A stretch of 64,000 bases of DNA from Albidovulum litorale (GTDB taxonomy: Bacteria; Pseudomonadota; Alphaproteobacteria; Rhodobacterales; Rhodobacteraceae), in assembly GCF_025751495.1 (NCBI RefSeq), contig NZ_JAOWKZ010000004.1, positions 124,001 to 188,000 on the forward strand, in the 5' to 3' direction. Each line of letters opens with the position of its first letter. Position 1 is the first letter of the stretch. The translations under genes were made by a program, and so were the position numbers. Below, one piece after another: positions 9,960 to 18,385 of this stretch. Under the pieces are notes generated by a model. The model was given only the letters and a program-made list of their open reading frames with translations, made no database searches and was not told the origin of the DNA.

Positions 9960-10422
9960 GTGTGCGATCACACCGAATAGGCACCAATGCGCGGCCGTAT
10001 ACAACCGCCCGAACGTTTACTACCACGATTCCTGCCCCCCTAGGTAAGGGCGCATAAGTCTTAGCATCTTTGAATCGGGCACGGAATCAACAATTAGGAA
10101 ACCAGGGCAGATTCGCGGCGCGGGGCCACCAGATTGGGCTTTAGCCCGGGTGTTGCGTATCGTGGCTGGCGGAACCGTTTCCGTACCGTGTACAGTGTGG
10201 GTTAGTATTATGATTGTGCGCTGCGATGGCGGGGTTGACGCAGATCTGGAAGACATCGAATCAAACTGCGTATACTGGGTGAAGTCAGGTCTGGATGAGT
10301 CAGCGCCATTAAGTCGCCGAACTTGTATGATCCCTGCTTTCTGGTCTACCCGTCGGCGGTGGACACCGTGGCCGGATCTGCCCATGGTTCGAGCACACGG
10401 TATTGAGTGAGTTGGATTGCGG
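9960..10422. promoter_or_regulatory. Divergent promoter region between sugar transferase and ATPase genes
   Basis: A 463-base gap with no convincing gene, separating leftward and rightward polysaccharide transcripts, so it must hold promoters for both. It contains a perfect small hairpin GGGCT-TT-AGCCC at 10136-10147 and a possible extended -10 (TATACT) near 10271-10276, about 150 bases before the ATPase start. No good -35 partner is seen. I find no sigma-54 type promoter here. Confidence 0.4.
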
Positions 10423-11307
10423 ATGAACAAGGTCGTGGAGACCGATACGAACGACAGCGTTGGCTTTTACATGGAATTCTATGGGTTCCGGGAACGCCCG
10501 TTCACGCTTGTTCCGGATCCGGACTTCCTGTTCTGGTCGGCTCAGCATCGTCGTGCCTATTCCGTGCTCGAATTCGGAATTCTGAGCCGTGCGCCCATCA
10601 CGCTCGTTACAGGCGGTGTCGGCTGCGGCAAGACGACGCTGTTGCGTGAACTCCTGCGCCAGTTCGGATCGCGAGTGACCGTCGGCCTGATCTCGAACGC
10701 TCAGGGCGGTCGGGGCGAATTGATCCAGTGGGTACTGAACTCGCTTGGCGTTCCGTTCGACGCTGGGGCAGGTTATGTGCCGTTGTTCCAGAAGCTTCAG
10801 GATTATCTGATCGAGGAATACGCCGCTGGCCGGCGTGTCGTTCTGATCTTTGATGAAGCCCAGAACCTCTCCGCCGAAAGCCTTGAAGAACTCCGGATGC
10901 TGACCAATATCAATTCGGGAAAAGACGAAGTGATCCAACTGGTTCTGGTCGGTCAACCCGAGTTGCGGGACATGGTGTTGCACCCGTCCCTGCGGCAGCT
11001 TGCCCAGAGAATTGCGGCGAGCTTTCACCTCTTGCCGCTCGACGAGCAATCGGTGATCGAACTTATTTCATACCGGCTAAAGGCAGCCGGTGGCAGCGGC
11101 GAGGAGATAACGCCCCAAGCTGCGCGGATGATATACAAGGTGACCCATGGCGTGCCCCGTCTGGTCAACCAGCTTTGCGACATGGCATTGCTCTATGGGT
11201 GGAGCATGGACAACCCTCATGTCGACGGTTCGGTGGTACAATCGGTAATCGACGACGGTGTGTTCTTTGCGGCGCAGATCGCGGCGGAGGAAGAGAAGCA
11301 TAAATGA
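10423..11307 (+). CDS. ExeA/XrtA-associated-type AAA ATPase
   Basis: A 294-residue AAA+ ATPase. Walker A is GGVGCGKTT (Lys70) and Walker B is VVLIFDEAQ (Asp145-Glu146), followed by a GQPELRDMV sensor-like segment. The opening MEFYGFRERPFTLVPDPDF is the signature of the ExeA-like ATPase that accompanies Wzz and BY-kinase genes in exosortase loci. It overlaps the Wzz gene by four bases (ATGA), so the two are translationally coupled. The exact role, perhaps powering or gating polymer assembly, is unknown. ATG 10423 and ATG 10471 are both possible starts; the family N-terminus favours the latter. Confidence 0.88.
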   Translation: MNKVVETDTNDSVGFYMEFYGFRERPFTLVPDPDFLFWSAQHRRAYSVLEFGILSRAPITLVTGGVGCGKTTLLRELLRQFGSRVTVGLISNAQGGRGELIQWVLNSLGVPFDAGAGYVPLFQKLQDYLIEEYAAGRRVVLIFDEAQNLSAESLEELRMLTNINSGKDEVIQLVLVGQPELRDMVLHPSLRQLAQRIAASFHLLPLDEQSVIELISYRLKAAGGSGEEITPQAARMIYKVTHGVPRLVNQLCDMALLYGWSMDNPHVDGSVVQSVIDDGVFFAAQIAAEEEKHK

Positions 11308-12836
11308 ATCTGGATCTGTCATTCTATTTCGCGGTCTTCCTGAGGCGGCTGCATTATTTCATCATCATTTTCGCACTCGTCTCGGCGGCTTCGATCGCCG
11401 CCGCTTTTCTGCTGCCTGCGGTCTATTCAGCCAATTCCATCCTTTTGGTCGAGGCGTCATCGATTCCGGGTGCGCTCTCTGCGCCAACGGTGCAGGCGCA
11501 GGCTTTGGAAAAGCTGCAGACAATCGAAAAATACCTCATGACCCGGACCAATCTCTTGAGGATCGCACAGGATCTTAAAGTGTTCCCGGATATGGATAAA
11601 ATGTCGCCCGACGATATCGTTCAGTCGATGCGCAGCTCTACCCAGATCAACAAGAACGCCGGCCGTGGCCAAGCAACAATTATGGGCATCGCCTTCGAGG
11701 CCGAAACCGCCGAAGCTGCTGCGGGTGTCGTCAATGAATATGTCACGCTTATCCTTCAGGCTGATCTTGAGCTGCGAACCGGCAATGCCGAGGATACGGT
11801 CGAATTTTTTCGGCAGGAAGTTGCCAGACTGTCAGGGGAACTGGACATTCAGAGCGCAAAAATCCTCGATTTCCAGAACAAGAATTCTGATGCGTTGCCA
11901 AACACGCTGAACTATCGGCTCAATCAGCAGCAGATCCTGCAAACGCGCCTTGCGAACGCCGAGCGTAACATTGCTTCCCTGAAGGATCAGAAGGCGCGGA
12001 TGGTCGCGATCTTCGAGTCGACCGGTCAGATCAGCGGGGCCTCTGCCAACCAGACGCCCGAGCAGCGGCAACTCGACCAGCTCCGAACCCAGTTGAATGG
12101 CATGTTGGCGGTCTTTACCGAAACCAACCCCAAGGTCGTTTTGATCAAGCAGCAGATCGCCCAGCTTGAAGAAGTCGTTAAATCGCAACTGCCGTCCGAC
12201 CCGTCCGGCAATCCAGCCGCGACGCTGCTGGATGTCCAACTTGCCGATCTGGATACGCAGATCGAGATTCTGGAAGAAGAGCGGGTCAATTTGATCGCTG
12301 AGTTGGAATCGCTCAAAGGCTCAATCGATCGGACACCGGCGAACCAAATTGCGTTGGATGCGTTGCAACGCGACTACAGCAACATACAGCAGCAATACAA
12401 CTCGGCTGTAGGCAAACTGGCTGCGGCTTCCGCGGGCGAACAAATCGAGGTCAGATCAAAGGGTGAGCGTATTTCTGTGGTTGAACCCGCCACCGTGCCC
12501 GCAAAACCCTCGCGCCCAAATCGAGTAATGATCGCGGGCGGTGGTGTCGCGGCTGGTGCGTTTCTCGGTGCTGCCTTTATTGTATTGATCGAGGTTTTGA
12601 ACCGTGCGGTCAGGCGGCCCACTGATCTGGTCCGGACGTTTGGCATCATGCCGATCGCGACAATTCCTTATATGCGCACGCCAGGTGAAACGATGATGCG
12701 GCGGACCGCATTTGCCGCAATCCTGCTTGTCGCGGTCGTGGGCATCCCGGCCATGGTCTATGCGGTGCACGTTTACTATGCACCGCTCGATAGCATCGTC
12801 GGGAAGCTTGCCGCAAAGATCGGCGTTCGGTTGTGA
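11304..12836 (+). CDS. Wzz-like polysaccharide chain-length/co-polymerase protein
   Basis: A 510-residue inner-membrane protein with a transmembrane helix at about residues 15-38, a long periplasmic coiled-coil region (about 140-390), and a second helix near 410-430 preceded by the Pro-rich segment VPAKPSRPNR that marks Wzz/GumC-type proteins. A third hydrophobic helix lies near the C-terminus (about 470-490), which is not usual for the basic family layout. It sets polymer length with the adjacent tyrosine kinase and the Wza. It starts inside the ATPase gene (ATGA overlap) and ends 30 bases before the kinase gene. Confidence 0.88.
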   Translation: MNLDLSFYFAVFLRRLHYFIIIFALVSAASIAAAFLLPAVYSANSILLVEASSIPGALSAPTVQAQALEKLQTIEKYLMTRTNLLRIAQDLKVFPDMDKMSPDDIVQSMRSSTQINKNAGRGQATIMGIAFEAETAEAAAGVVNEYVTLILQADLELRTGNAEDTVEFFRQEVARLSGELDIQSAKILDFQNKNSDALPNTLNYRLNQQQILQTRLANAERNIASLKDQKARMVAIFESTGQISGASANQTPEQRQLDQLRTQLNGMLAVFTETNPKVVLIKQQIAQLEEVVKSQLPSDPSGNPAATLLDVQLADLDTQIEILEEERVNLIAELESLKGSIDRTPANQIALDALQRDYSNIQQQYNSAVGKLAAASAGEQIEVRSKGERISVVEPATVPAKPSRPNRVMIAGGGVAAGAFLGAAFIVLIEVLNRAVRRPTDLVRTFGIMPIATIPYMRTPGETMMRRTAFAAILLVAVVGIPAMVYAVHVYYAPLDSIVGKLAAKIGVRL

Positions 12837-12866
12837 TCTGTTTTAAGGGCGAGGATTACGCGTAGT

Positions 12867-13688
12867 ATGGAAAAACTCGAAGCTGCACTGGCCAAAGCCC
12901 GAGAGATGCGCAAGAGTACCCTCGGTACGCCCAGGGTCGACCGTGAACCGGTTTCGCCGAAGGTTATGGCGGCGGGTGACTGGTTGAGTTTGCCGGAATT
13001 CAAGCTGACGCCGGCGCGTCTGCAACGAAACAGGATCACCGCAATTTTAGGGGGCAAGGACGCAACCCCCTATGACATGCTCCGTTCGCGTACGATCCGT
13101 CTGATGCGCGAGAAGGAATGGAGCCGTCTCGCCGTGACGTCGCCCGGGCCTGCCTGCGGCAAAACAACCGTAGCCCTCAATCTTGCACTCAGCCTGTCCC
13201 GGCAAAAAGACCTTCGTGTCATGCTATTTGACCTCGATCTGCGGAGGCCAGCACTGCACAAGGTGGCCGGCCTGACGCCTAAGCATTCGTTCCACGAGGT
13301 TCTGGATGGCAGGATTGCCTTCGAAGACCAGGCCGTGCGGATTGGAGAGAACCTGATTCTGGCAATGAACGCGACAGCGTGCCGGAATCCCTCTGAGCTG
13401 TTGCAGGCGAGCGGGACGGGCGAGGTATTGGATGAGATCGAGCGGCGGTGGCAGCCGGACGTGATGCTGTTTGACATGTCTCCGATGCTTGCCAGCGACG
13501 ACAATGTCGGGTTCCTTGGGAACGTGGACTGCGCCCTTCTGATCGTGGCGGCAGAACGGACTACCCTTCCAAACATCGATGTCTGCGAGAAGGAACTCGC
13601 ACAGTTAACGAATGTTCTGGGTATCGTACTCAACAAGTGTCGCTATGCCGACAAACTCGTCGGATACAGCTACGATTCCTACTCATAG
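12867..13688 (+). CDS. CpsD/Wzc-C-like BY-kinase
   Basis: A 273-residue cytoplasmic P-loop kinase. Walker A is SPGPACGKTT (Lys99), the BY-kinase Walker A-prime is VMLFDLDLRRP (about 118-128), and Walker B is VMLFDMSP. The last 16 residues hold a small tyrosine cluster (four Tyr in YADKLVGYSYDSYS), the usual autophosphorylation tail. BY-kinases phosphorylate themselves and control polymerisation through the Wzz partner encoded just upstream. In this locus it would work with the separate Wzz at 11304-12836, as in CapA/CapB systems. It ends next to a strong hairpin serving the convergent gene. Confidence 0.9.
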   Translation: MEKLEAALAKAREMRKSTLGTPRVDREPVSPKVMAAGDWLSLPEFKLTPARLQRNRITAILGGKDATPYDMLRSRTIRLMREKEWSRLAVTSPGPACGKTTVALNLALSLSRQKDLRVMLFDLDLRRPALHKVAGLTPKHSFHEVLDGRIAFEDQAVRIGENLILAMNATACRNPSELLQASGTGEVLDEIERRWQPDVMLFDMSPMLASDDNVGFLGNVDCALLIVAAERTTLPNIDVCEKELAQLTNVLGIVLNKCRYADKLVGYSYDSYS

Positions 13689-13719
13689 TCCCGGGAGCGT
13701 TAACAAGCGCTATCGGATT

Positions 13720-13749
13720 AAAACGAAAAGGCCGGGCATTGCCCGGCCT
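13720..13749 (-). terminator. Intrinsic terminator of the VPLPA-CTERM gene
   Basis: Read on the minus strand, a near-perfect hairpin with arms AGGCCGGGCA and TGCCCGGCCT is followed by TTTTCGTTTT. It lies 31 bases past the stop of the VPLPA-CTERM gene and in the gap to the convergent BY-kinase gene. The T-rich tail exists only on the minus strand, so it should act mainly there. Confidence 0.75.
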
Positions 13750-13780
13750 GTCCAACTCCACCGAAGCGAGTGAAGCGAAT

Positions 13781-14440
13781 TCAGGCTGCCTTGCGCCGAC
13801 GCCGAACCGCAGCCAGCCCACCGAGACCGCCAAGAAGCATGAACCCTGCGGCCGGTAGCGGAATCGGCGCCACAAAGCTGATACCCGCCAGTGCGCCGTC
13901 GGCAAAGCCGAGGTTGTCGTTGCTGCTGAGGACGGTGAAGAAGATTTCTGTCACTGCGATCGCAGCGAAAGACGCGCCGACGAAACCCGCTGCGCCGGAA
14001 CCGGCAATATCACTCGCGTAGAGCGAAATGATCGGATGACCGCCGTTGATGGAGGCAATGCCAATTTCCTGAGACGAACCGTCTCTCGCTTGGAAAAGAT
14101 CCAGGAAATAGATCGCATCGACCAACACTGGCGCGCTGAACGTCACACGGATCCACTCGAAGTTGTTGGTGCTCACAGTTGTGATTTCGTCATCACGCAT
14201 TCCGACGCCGTAACCGTCGGTTTCGAAAGACAAGCCCGTCCCGGAAGGCGTAGAATTTCCGTCAAACGATTGCGAGTTATTCAGATAACCGCTGGCATCC
14301 ATAGTCCAGGTGACCGTTCCGTTAAGAATAGAACCGGACGTGCCTGTGCTGGCATCCGTAAAGTCAATAACATTCGCGCTCGCTGTGGAAGCGCCGGCCA
14401 TAAAGACCAATCCTGCAAGAGCGCTAAAGCACCAATTCAT
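13781..14440 (-). CDS. VPLPA-CTERM sorting-domain protein (probable exosortase substrate)
   Basis: A 219-residue secreted protein. The signal peptide (MNWCFSALAGLVFMAGASTASA) starts at ATG 14440, which has GGAAGGAAATTCGAA before it. The last 28 residues form a sorting tail: the motif PIPLPAA (192-198), a short hydrophobic helix (199-212, Gly/Leu-rich) and a basic cluster RRRRK. This is the VPLPA variant recognised by the exosortase type at 2792-4390. The body (about 25-185) is rich in Asp, Thr, Ser, Gly and strand-like, with no enzyme motif; it may be a surface adhesin-like domain. It is the only protein in the window with such a tail. Confidence 0.9.
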   Translation of the reverse strand: MNWCFSALAGLVFMAGASTASANVIDFTDASTGTSGSILNGTVTWTMDASGYLNNSQSFDGNSTPSGTGLSFETDGYGVGMRDDEITTVSTNNFEWIRVTFSAPVLVDAIYFLDLFQARDGSSQEIGIASINGGHPIISLYASDIAGSGAAGFVGASFAAIAVTEIFFTVLSSNDNLGFADGALAGISFVAPIPLPAAGFMLLGGLGGLAAVRRRRKAA

Positions 14441-14802
14441 TTCGAATTTCCTTCCACCCATGTGTCGCCGGTCAGCGGCACGTGATATCCCACGTATTTT
14501 GTACCACATTCTGAACGATTTGTAACACCGAAATGCCATAATTGAGCTTCTTTTCGGAATACAGGGAGTGTCTTCAGCTTTAGGTTGAGTAAACTTTCGA
14601 ATCAGAAACTTAGCCTAAGAATTTGTGCCCACTGTTTCCGATTTGGGAACGGCGCGTTTCGCCGGACGGGAAACAGTTCTCCGATGCTGCGGAAATCGTT
14701 TCTGCGGAACGGACGGTGAAGCCTTTGTCGGCTGTCTCGCGAACGGCCTCTGCTTGGCGAAAGGCTCGGTGGGCTGGACAAAACTGCATCACTACGCGAA
14801 TC
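14441..14802. other. Non-coding gap with nested inverted repeat
   Basis: A 362-base gap between the divergent VPLPA-CTERM and glycosyltransferase genes. It holds an inverted repeat with arms ACTGTTTCC (14631-14639) and GGAAACAGT (14669-14677), inside which sits a smaller GGCG-CGTTT-CGCC hairpin (14651-14663). This could be a leader structure of the glycosyltransferase transcript. Promoters for both genes are expected here, but no consensus pair stands out. Confidence 0.4.
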
Positions 14803-15696
14803 GTGGCGTATCGGAACGGAAAGGTCACACGCCTGAAATTCGCGGTCATCATTCCACACTACAACGACATGACGCGCCTCAGGCGGTGTCTGGGTGCTCT
14901 CATGCTCGACGCAACCAGCGGTGTTGATGTGGTCGTCGTCGATAACGGCACTCCAGAACCGCTCGACAACATAAAAGCAGACTTTCCGTTCGTGCGTTTT
15001 GTCACCGAGGATACGAAGGGTGCCGCCTCTGCACGCAATCGCGGTGTTCGCGAAACAGACGCTGAAGCGTTCGCCTTTCTGGATGCCGATTGTATTCCCG
15101 CACCCGGTTGGCTTGCCGCCGCTGAGTCAGCTGCCGACAAATCAGACATTGTCGGCGGAGGAATCGACGTCTTCGACGAAACTCCACCGCCGCGTACCGG
15201 GGCACAGGCCTTTGAGACAGTGTTCGCCTTCAACTATCGGTATTACGCTGAAAAGAAGGGTTTTTCCGTTACCGCCAATCTGGTCACCTCTCGACGCGTC
15301 TTCGAGGCAGTGGGGCCATTCATCGACGGCGTGTCTGAAGATGAGGAATGGTGTTGGAGAGCGCGTCGGAAAGGATTCCAGCTGGCTTTGGATGAGGACA
15401 TGCGCGTTTCACACCCGACACGCTCGGACTGGGCCGCGTTGGAACGCAAATGGCGTCGTCTGACGCGCGAAATGTTTGAACTGCACCTCACGCGAAACGG
15501 TCTTGGTGCCAGATTTATATGGGGGCTAAGGGCGCTGGCGATGCCAGCTAGTGCGCTTGCCCACCTTCCACGCCTGGTCTTCAGTTCCAAACTCGCCTCA
15601 CCCGGTGAAAGGCTCCGCGGCGCGATGACGCTCATCCGACTACGAATGAAGAGGGCGGTATGGATGCTGAGACAGGCATTCGGCGGAACGATCTGA
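14803..15696 (+). CDS. Family 2 glycosyltransferase
   Basis: A GT-A fold glycosyltransferase of about 297 residues. The N-terminal strand FAVIIPHYND is followed by VVVDNGTPEPL, the substrate-binding AASARNRG segment and the DxD-like motif FLDADCIP, and later DEEWCWRARRKG, typical of GT2 enzymes using a nucleotide sugar. It probably adds a sugar to the repeat unit. The start is unclear: GTG 14803 is in frame, but the family N-terminus would begin at CTG 14833, which has GGAAAGG eight bases upstream. An ATG lies only far upstream (14623) and gives a leader unlike the family. Confidence 0.85.
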   Translation: MAYRNGKVTRLKFAVIIPHYNDMTRLRRCLGALMLDATSGVDVVVVDNGTPEPLDNIKADFPFVRFVTEDTKGAASARNRGVRETDAEAFAFLDADCIPAPGWLAAAESAADKSDIVGGGIDVFDETPPPRTGAQAFETVFAFNYRYYAEKKGFSVTANLVTSRRVFEAVGPFIDGVSEDEEWCWRARRKGFQLALDEDMRVSHPTRSDWAALERKWRRLTREMFELHLTRNGLGARFIWGLRALAMPASALAHLPRLVFSSKLASPGERLRGAMTLIRLRMKRAVWMLRQAFGGTI

Positions 15697-15738
15697 ATTC
15701 ATCCTCCGCCCGGCTGCGTCCGGGCGGAGTATGAATTC
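15695..15738. terminator. Long bidirectional hairpin between convergent genes
   Basis: The two arms GAATTCAT / ATGAATTC enclose a second pair CTCCGCCCGG / CCGGGCGGAG with a 6-base loop; only one base on each side is unpaired. It begins inside the stop codon of the glycosyltransferase and lies 11 bases before the stop of the beta-helix gene. It lacks a T-tract on either strand, so it may terminate both transcripts only with help or serve to stabilise 3' ends. Confidence 0.6.
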
Positions 15739-15749
15739 GGGTGCGCGCT

Positions 15750-17687
15750 TCAGAAGTTTTCGTAGGCACCCGCGTCGGGAGCTTTGCCTTTCGGGCGCGC
15801 CGTTCCGACGATATCATCTGCCGGGGCATAACTGGAGAGACCGGCATCGACGCCTAGGGCCGTCGATTTGAGTGTGAAATCCTGCGTAGCAAAGGATACG
15901 AATTCGTTGGTCGCATTGCTCACGACCACATTGTTTGTACCCAGGATGTTACGGCTGGGATCCGACGAAACGTGATAGTTGGTTGCAAGGTTGTTGGCGA
16001 TGGTCACATTGCTAGGGGGAGTACCGTTTTTGTGATTCGAGATTTTGATCCATGGGCGGTTACCGGCGATGCCGTCGGGATGGACGACCGTGTTGTTGGC
16101 AATCACTGAGTTCACGGCTCCTGCAACGGTAAGGCCATGGTAGTTGGACACGGCGATAACATTGTTGCGGATGACCGTGCCATCATACATCCCATCAAAC
16201 ATACCGATGCCTTGCAATTTGCACCTGATCGGGCTCGTTGCCGCGGACACCCACTCGAAGATCTTGTTGTCCTCAATCGTCAGGTTCTTGATCGTGCCTG
16301 TTCCTGGGCCGTTTGCACCAATCGAAAAAGCCTGGAAGCCATCCGAGTGGTTGCCGTCGATCTTGACACAGTTCTGGACCTTGTTGCGTCGCACGATGGA
16401 GTTGTCGCCGTTCGACCGCATCCCATCGCCCGCGAATCCGTCGACTATATTTTGCTCCATCAGTGAATTCGACGCACCAGCGAAGATCCCGTGGTAGATG
16501 CCTGTCACGCGGTTGCGCGCAATCGTGACACGATCACCCGCAATCAGCATACCGTTGCGTTTGTTGTTGTCCCAATCGGTCGCGGTCCATTGCAGATAAT
16601 TACCGGCCGATGACACTGATCGGATATCGAGGTCCATAAAGGCGAGGTCTGAAGAGTCGGAATAACTTCTGATCATCGCACCCGTTCCGGCATTCGACGA
16701 TGTTGCCCAGACCTTGAGCCCCTGAATGACGAAATTTCTTGAATCGCGGATCATGATCGAACTGACATGGGCGACTTCTCCCGGTGCGGGTGCGATCACG
16801 ACCGGGCTGGTAAACTTCTGTCCGGTGATCGACAGGCGACCGTGATAGCCGGCCATCAGGAAAATCCGGTCACCCGCCTGCAACTGGCCGGACGAGAAAA
16901 CATCCGAAACCGACGCCCAAGTCTGAGATGGCGTAGTTGTTCCACCGCTTGTTGTGCCGCTCGTGGTCGTCGTCGGTCCGCCCGAAGTGGTTGTGGTTCC
17001 TCCTGTCGTTGTGGTCGTGCCGGAAGTTGTTGTAGTGCCACCGGTGGTCGTCGAACCAGTTGTAGTCGTCGAATCGCTGGTTGTGGTCGAACCACCTTCG
17101 GTGTCCGCGGAGGTTCCCGCCGTCGTCGTTCCTTCAGATGCGCCGCCTGTCGAAGTCGTGCCTGACGATGACGTCCCCTCAGATCCGCCTTCGGTTGTGG
17201 TGCTGCCAGAAGAGGTGGTTTCACTCGACCCGGAACCGCCTGACGTCCCCCCGTCGGATACCTCACTGCCGCCCGTGTCCGCAGTGTCGGTCTGGGTCGA
17301 ACCGCTCGTTTTCCCTTTGCCTCTCGATCCCTTAATATCCTTGGGGGCGCTGACCCACTTGGCACCTTTGGTGATCGTCGCACCATCGGTTGAAGCAGTC
17401 GAAAGGAACTTGCTCTCGGTTGCGTCGCTACCACCGGCAGTGTCGTCTGCAGAGGTTTCATCCGACTGCTTTTCAGTCTCGAATCCACCAATAAAAGTTC
17501 CCGGCGCAACTTCCTCTTCTTCGGAAGGTGCAGTGGTTTCGAGCGATTGAAGCGTGACAACTGAAAGCGCCGTGCCGGTTACGGGTCCGGCTGCCAGTGG
17601 CCGGACGTAAAAGTCGGCCGAATATGCGGCGGAACTCCACAATGCTGCTGTCACCCCCATGATGACCGGCGAGCAAAAACGTTTCAT
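15750..17687 (-). CDS. Secreted right-handed beta-helix protein with Ser/Thr/Gly linker
   Basis: A 645-residue exported protein. Signal peptide 1-24 (ending SAAYSA), a short N-terminal region, a low-complexity linker of Ser, Thr and Gly (about 127-256), then a parallel beta-helix domain from about 270 to 640 with repeated strands of the type NVVVSN and VIRNNVIAVSNYHG, ending in DAGAYE. Such domains occur in polysaccharide lyases, epimerases and surface adhesins; I cannot pick out catalytic residues. It has no VPLPA tail. It sits in the exopolysaccharide locus, so a role on the polymer is likely but inferred. The ATG at 17687 has AAGGGA seven bases before it. Confidence 0.82.
   Translation of the reverse strand: MKRFCSPVIMGVTAALWSSAAYSADFYVRPLAAGPVTGTALSVVTLQSLETTAPSEEEEVAPGTFIGGFETEKQSDETSADDTAGGSDATESKFLSTASTDGATITKGAKWVSAPKDIKGSRGKGKTSGSTQTDTADTGGSEVSDGGTSGGSGSSETTSSGSTTTEGGSEGTSSSGTTSTGGASEGTTTAGTSADTEGGSTTTSDSTTTTGSTTTGGTTTTSGTTTTTGGTTTTSGGPTTTTSGTTSGGTTTPSQTWASVSDVFSSGQLQAGDRIFLMAGYHGRLSITGQKFTSPVVIAPAPGEVAHVSSIMIRDSRNFVIQGLKVWATSSNAGTGAMIRSYSDSSDLAFMDLDIRSVSSAGNYLQWTATDWDNNKRNGMLIAGDRVTIARNRVTGIYHGIFAGASNSLMEQNIVDGFAGDGMRSNGDNSIVRRNKVQNCVKIDGNHSDGFQAFSIGANGPGTGTIKNLTIEDNKIFEWVSAATSPIRCKLQGIGMFDGMYDGTVIRNNVIAVSNYHGLTVAGAVNSVIANNTVVHPDGIAGNRPWIKISNHKNGTPPSNVTIANNLATNYHVSSDPSRNILGTNNVVVSNATNEFVSFATQDFTLKSTALGVDAGLSSYAPADDIVGTARPKGKAPDAGAYENF
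16920..17309 (-). repeat. Low-complexity Ser/Thr/Gly coding repeat
   Basis: Within the beta-helix gene, about 130 codons encode almost only Ser, Thr and Gly, first as Gly/Ser/Glu-rich text (GGSEG, SSSGTTS) and then as runs of TTT separated by GG or SG. It is a flexible and possibly O-glycosylated tether between the N-terminal region and the beta-helix. The near-repeats in DNA make length change by slippage plausible. Confidence 0.8.
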
Positions 17688-18078
17688 CTTTCTGTCCCTT
17701 CGTTGCGCGAGAGGCGCGCGCCAGCGTGAGTGTATCCCCAGCACGAACAATGCGTCGCAACGTGGCAAAGATTGGGCGCAAATGTAGTCTCGATGTGACC
17801 GCAATCGCGAATTCGGCGCTTATTGTGCACTATACGTTAAGTAAACGGGCGTATTTCCGCCGATTTGACCGCATTCGCGGTGGTTCATCTGGAAACAGTC
17901 GGCCCGAACGCCCGTTTGCCGCGTTCTTAACCAAGGCAGGATTAGACCGTGTATGGGTCCAGCTTTGCGGCGGTCCCGTTCGAAGAAGCTTACGCAACAT
18001 GCCCGGCGCGGGTCTCGACACTCTGTGTAGGACAGAGGCCATGATGGTTCTTAAGCAGCGGGCGACAGGATGAAAGAT
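17688..18078. promoter_or_regulatory. Divergent intergenic region with distant inverted repeat
   Basis: A 391-base gap between the leftward beta-helix gene and the rightward spike-base gene; it must hold both promoters. A 10-base inverted repeat (AAACGGGCGT at 17843-17852, ACGCCCGTTT at 17908-17917) flanks 55 bases and could fold as one long stem-loop. No gene is supported here, and no full CtrA-type site (TTAA-N7-TTAA) was found. Confidence 0.35.
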
Positions 18079-18339
18079 ATGGACAAGTTCTCAGACTATC
18101 CCACAAGTCTCACCGCCCCTGCGCGGGATGGTGCGACGGTGACACCCGACGACGTGAACGACCTGACGATTCTGCCGCGCGCTCTTTACGTGGGTCAGGC
18201 CGGAAATCTCTCCGTCCGGCTTGCAGGAGGGCAGGCAGTGCTGTTCCAGAATGTTCCGGCCGGGACCCTGCTGCCGGTGCGTGCAAGCGGGATCAATGCG
18301 GTGGGCACCACGGCCGCAGGGATCGTGGCGCTTTGGTAG
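18079..18339 (+). CDS. Spike base protein, RCAP_Rcc01079 (GhsA)-like
   Basis: A small 86-residue protein that matches the layout of the gene-transfer-agent/phage spike base family: an N-terminal YPTSLTAPARDGATVTPDD, then LTILPRALYVGQAGNLSVRL, a Gly/Val-rich strand region with VLFQNVPAGTLLPVRASG, and the closing GTTAAGIVALW. In Rhodobacter capsulatus the homologous GhsA forms the base of head spikes that help gene-transfer-agent particles bind capsule. No signal peptide. ATG 18079 is favoured over 18070 because AGGA lies eight bases upstream of it. It converges on the large esterase/lectin-like gene with a shared terminator. Identity is by pattern memory, not by a search. Confidence 0.72.
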   Translation: MDKFSDYPTSLTAPARDGATVTPDDVNDLTILPRALYVGQAGNLSVRLAGGQAVLFQNVPAGTLLPVRASGINAVGTTAAGIVALW

Positions 18340-18385
18340 GCTGATGCTATCGTCCGGTTTGCACCGGGCGCAGGTCCGAAGCATA

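Noticed and set aside
9960-10422. Search for sigma-54 promoters (PrsK/PrsR-type control) in the locus
   Set aside because: I found no GG-N10-GC pair with surrounding consensus in the promoter gaps I read.
10020-10430. A 136-codon frame in the divergent gap
   Set aside because: Cys/Arg-rich random-looking text without a ribosome-binding site and crossing the expected promoter region.
17726-18073. A 115-codon frame ahead of the spike-base gene
   Set aside because: No motif, and the composition is that of non-coding DNA; it also lies over the inverted repeat.
17688-18078. CtrA-type site ahead of the spike-base gene
   Set aside because: TTAA followed by TTAG is present near 17927 but with 11 bases between them instead of 7.
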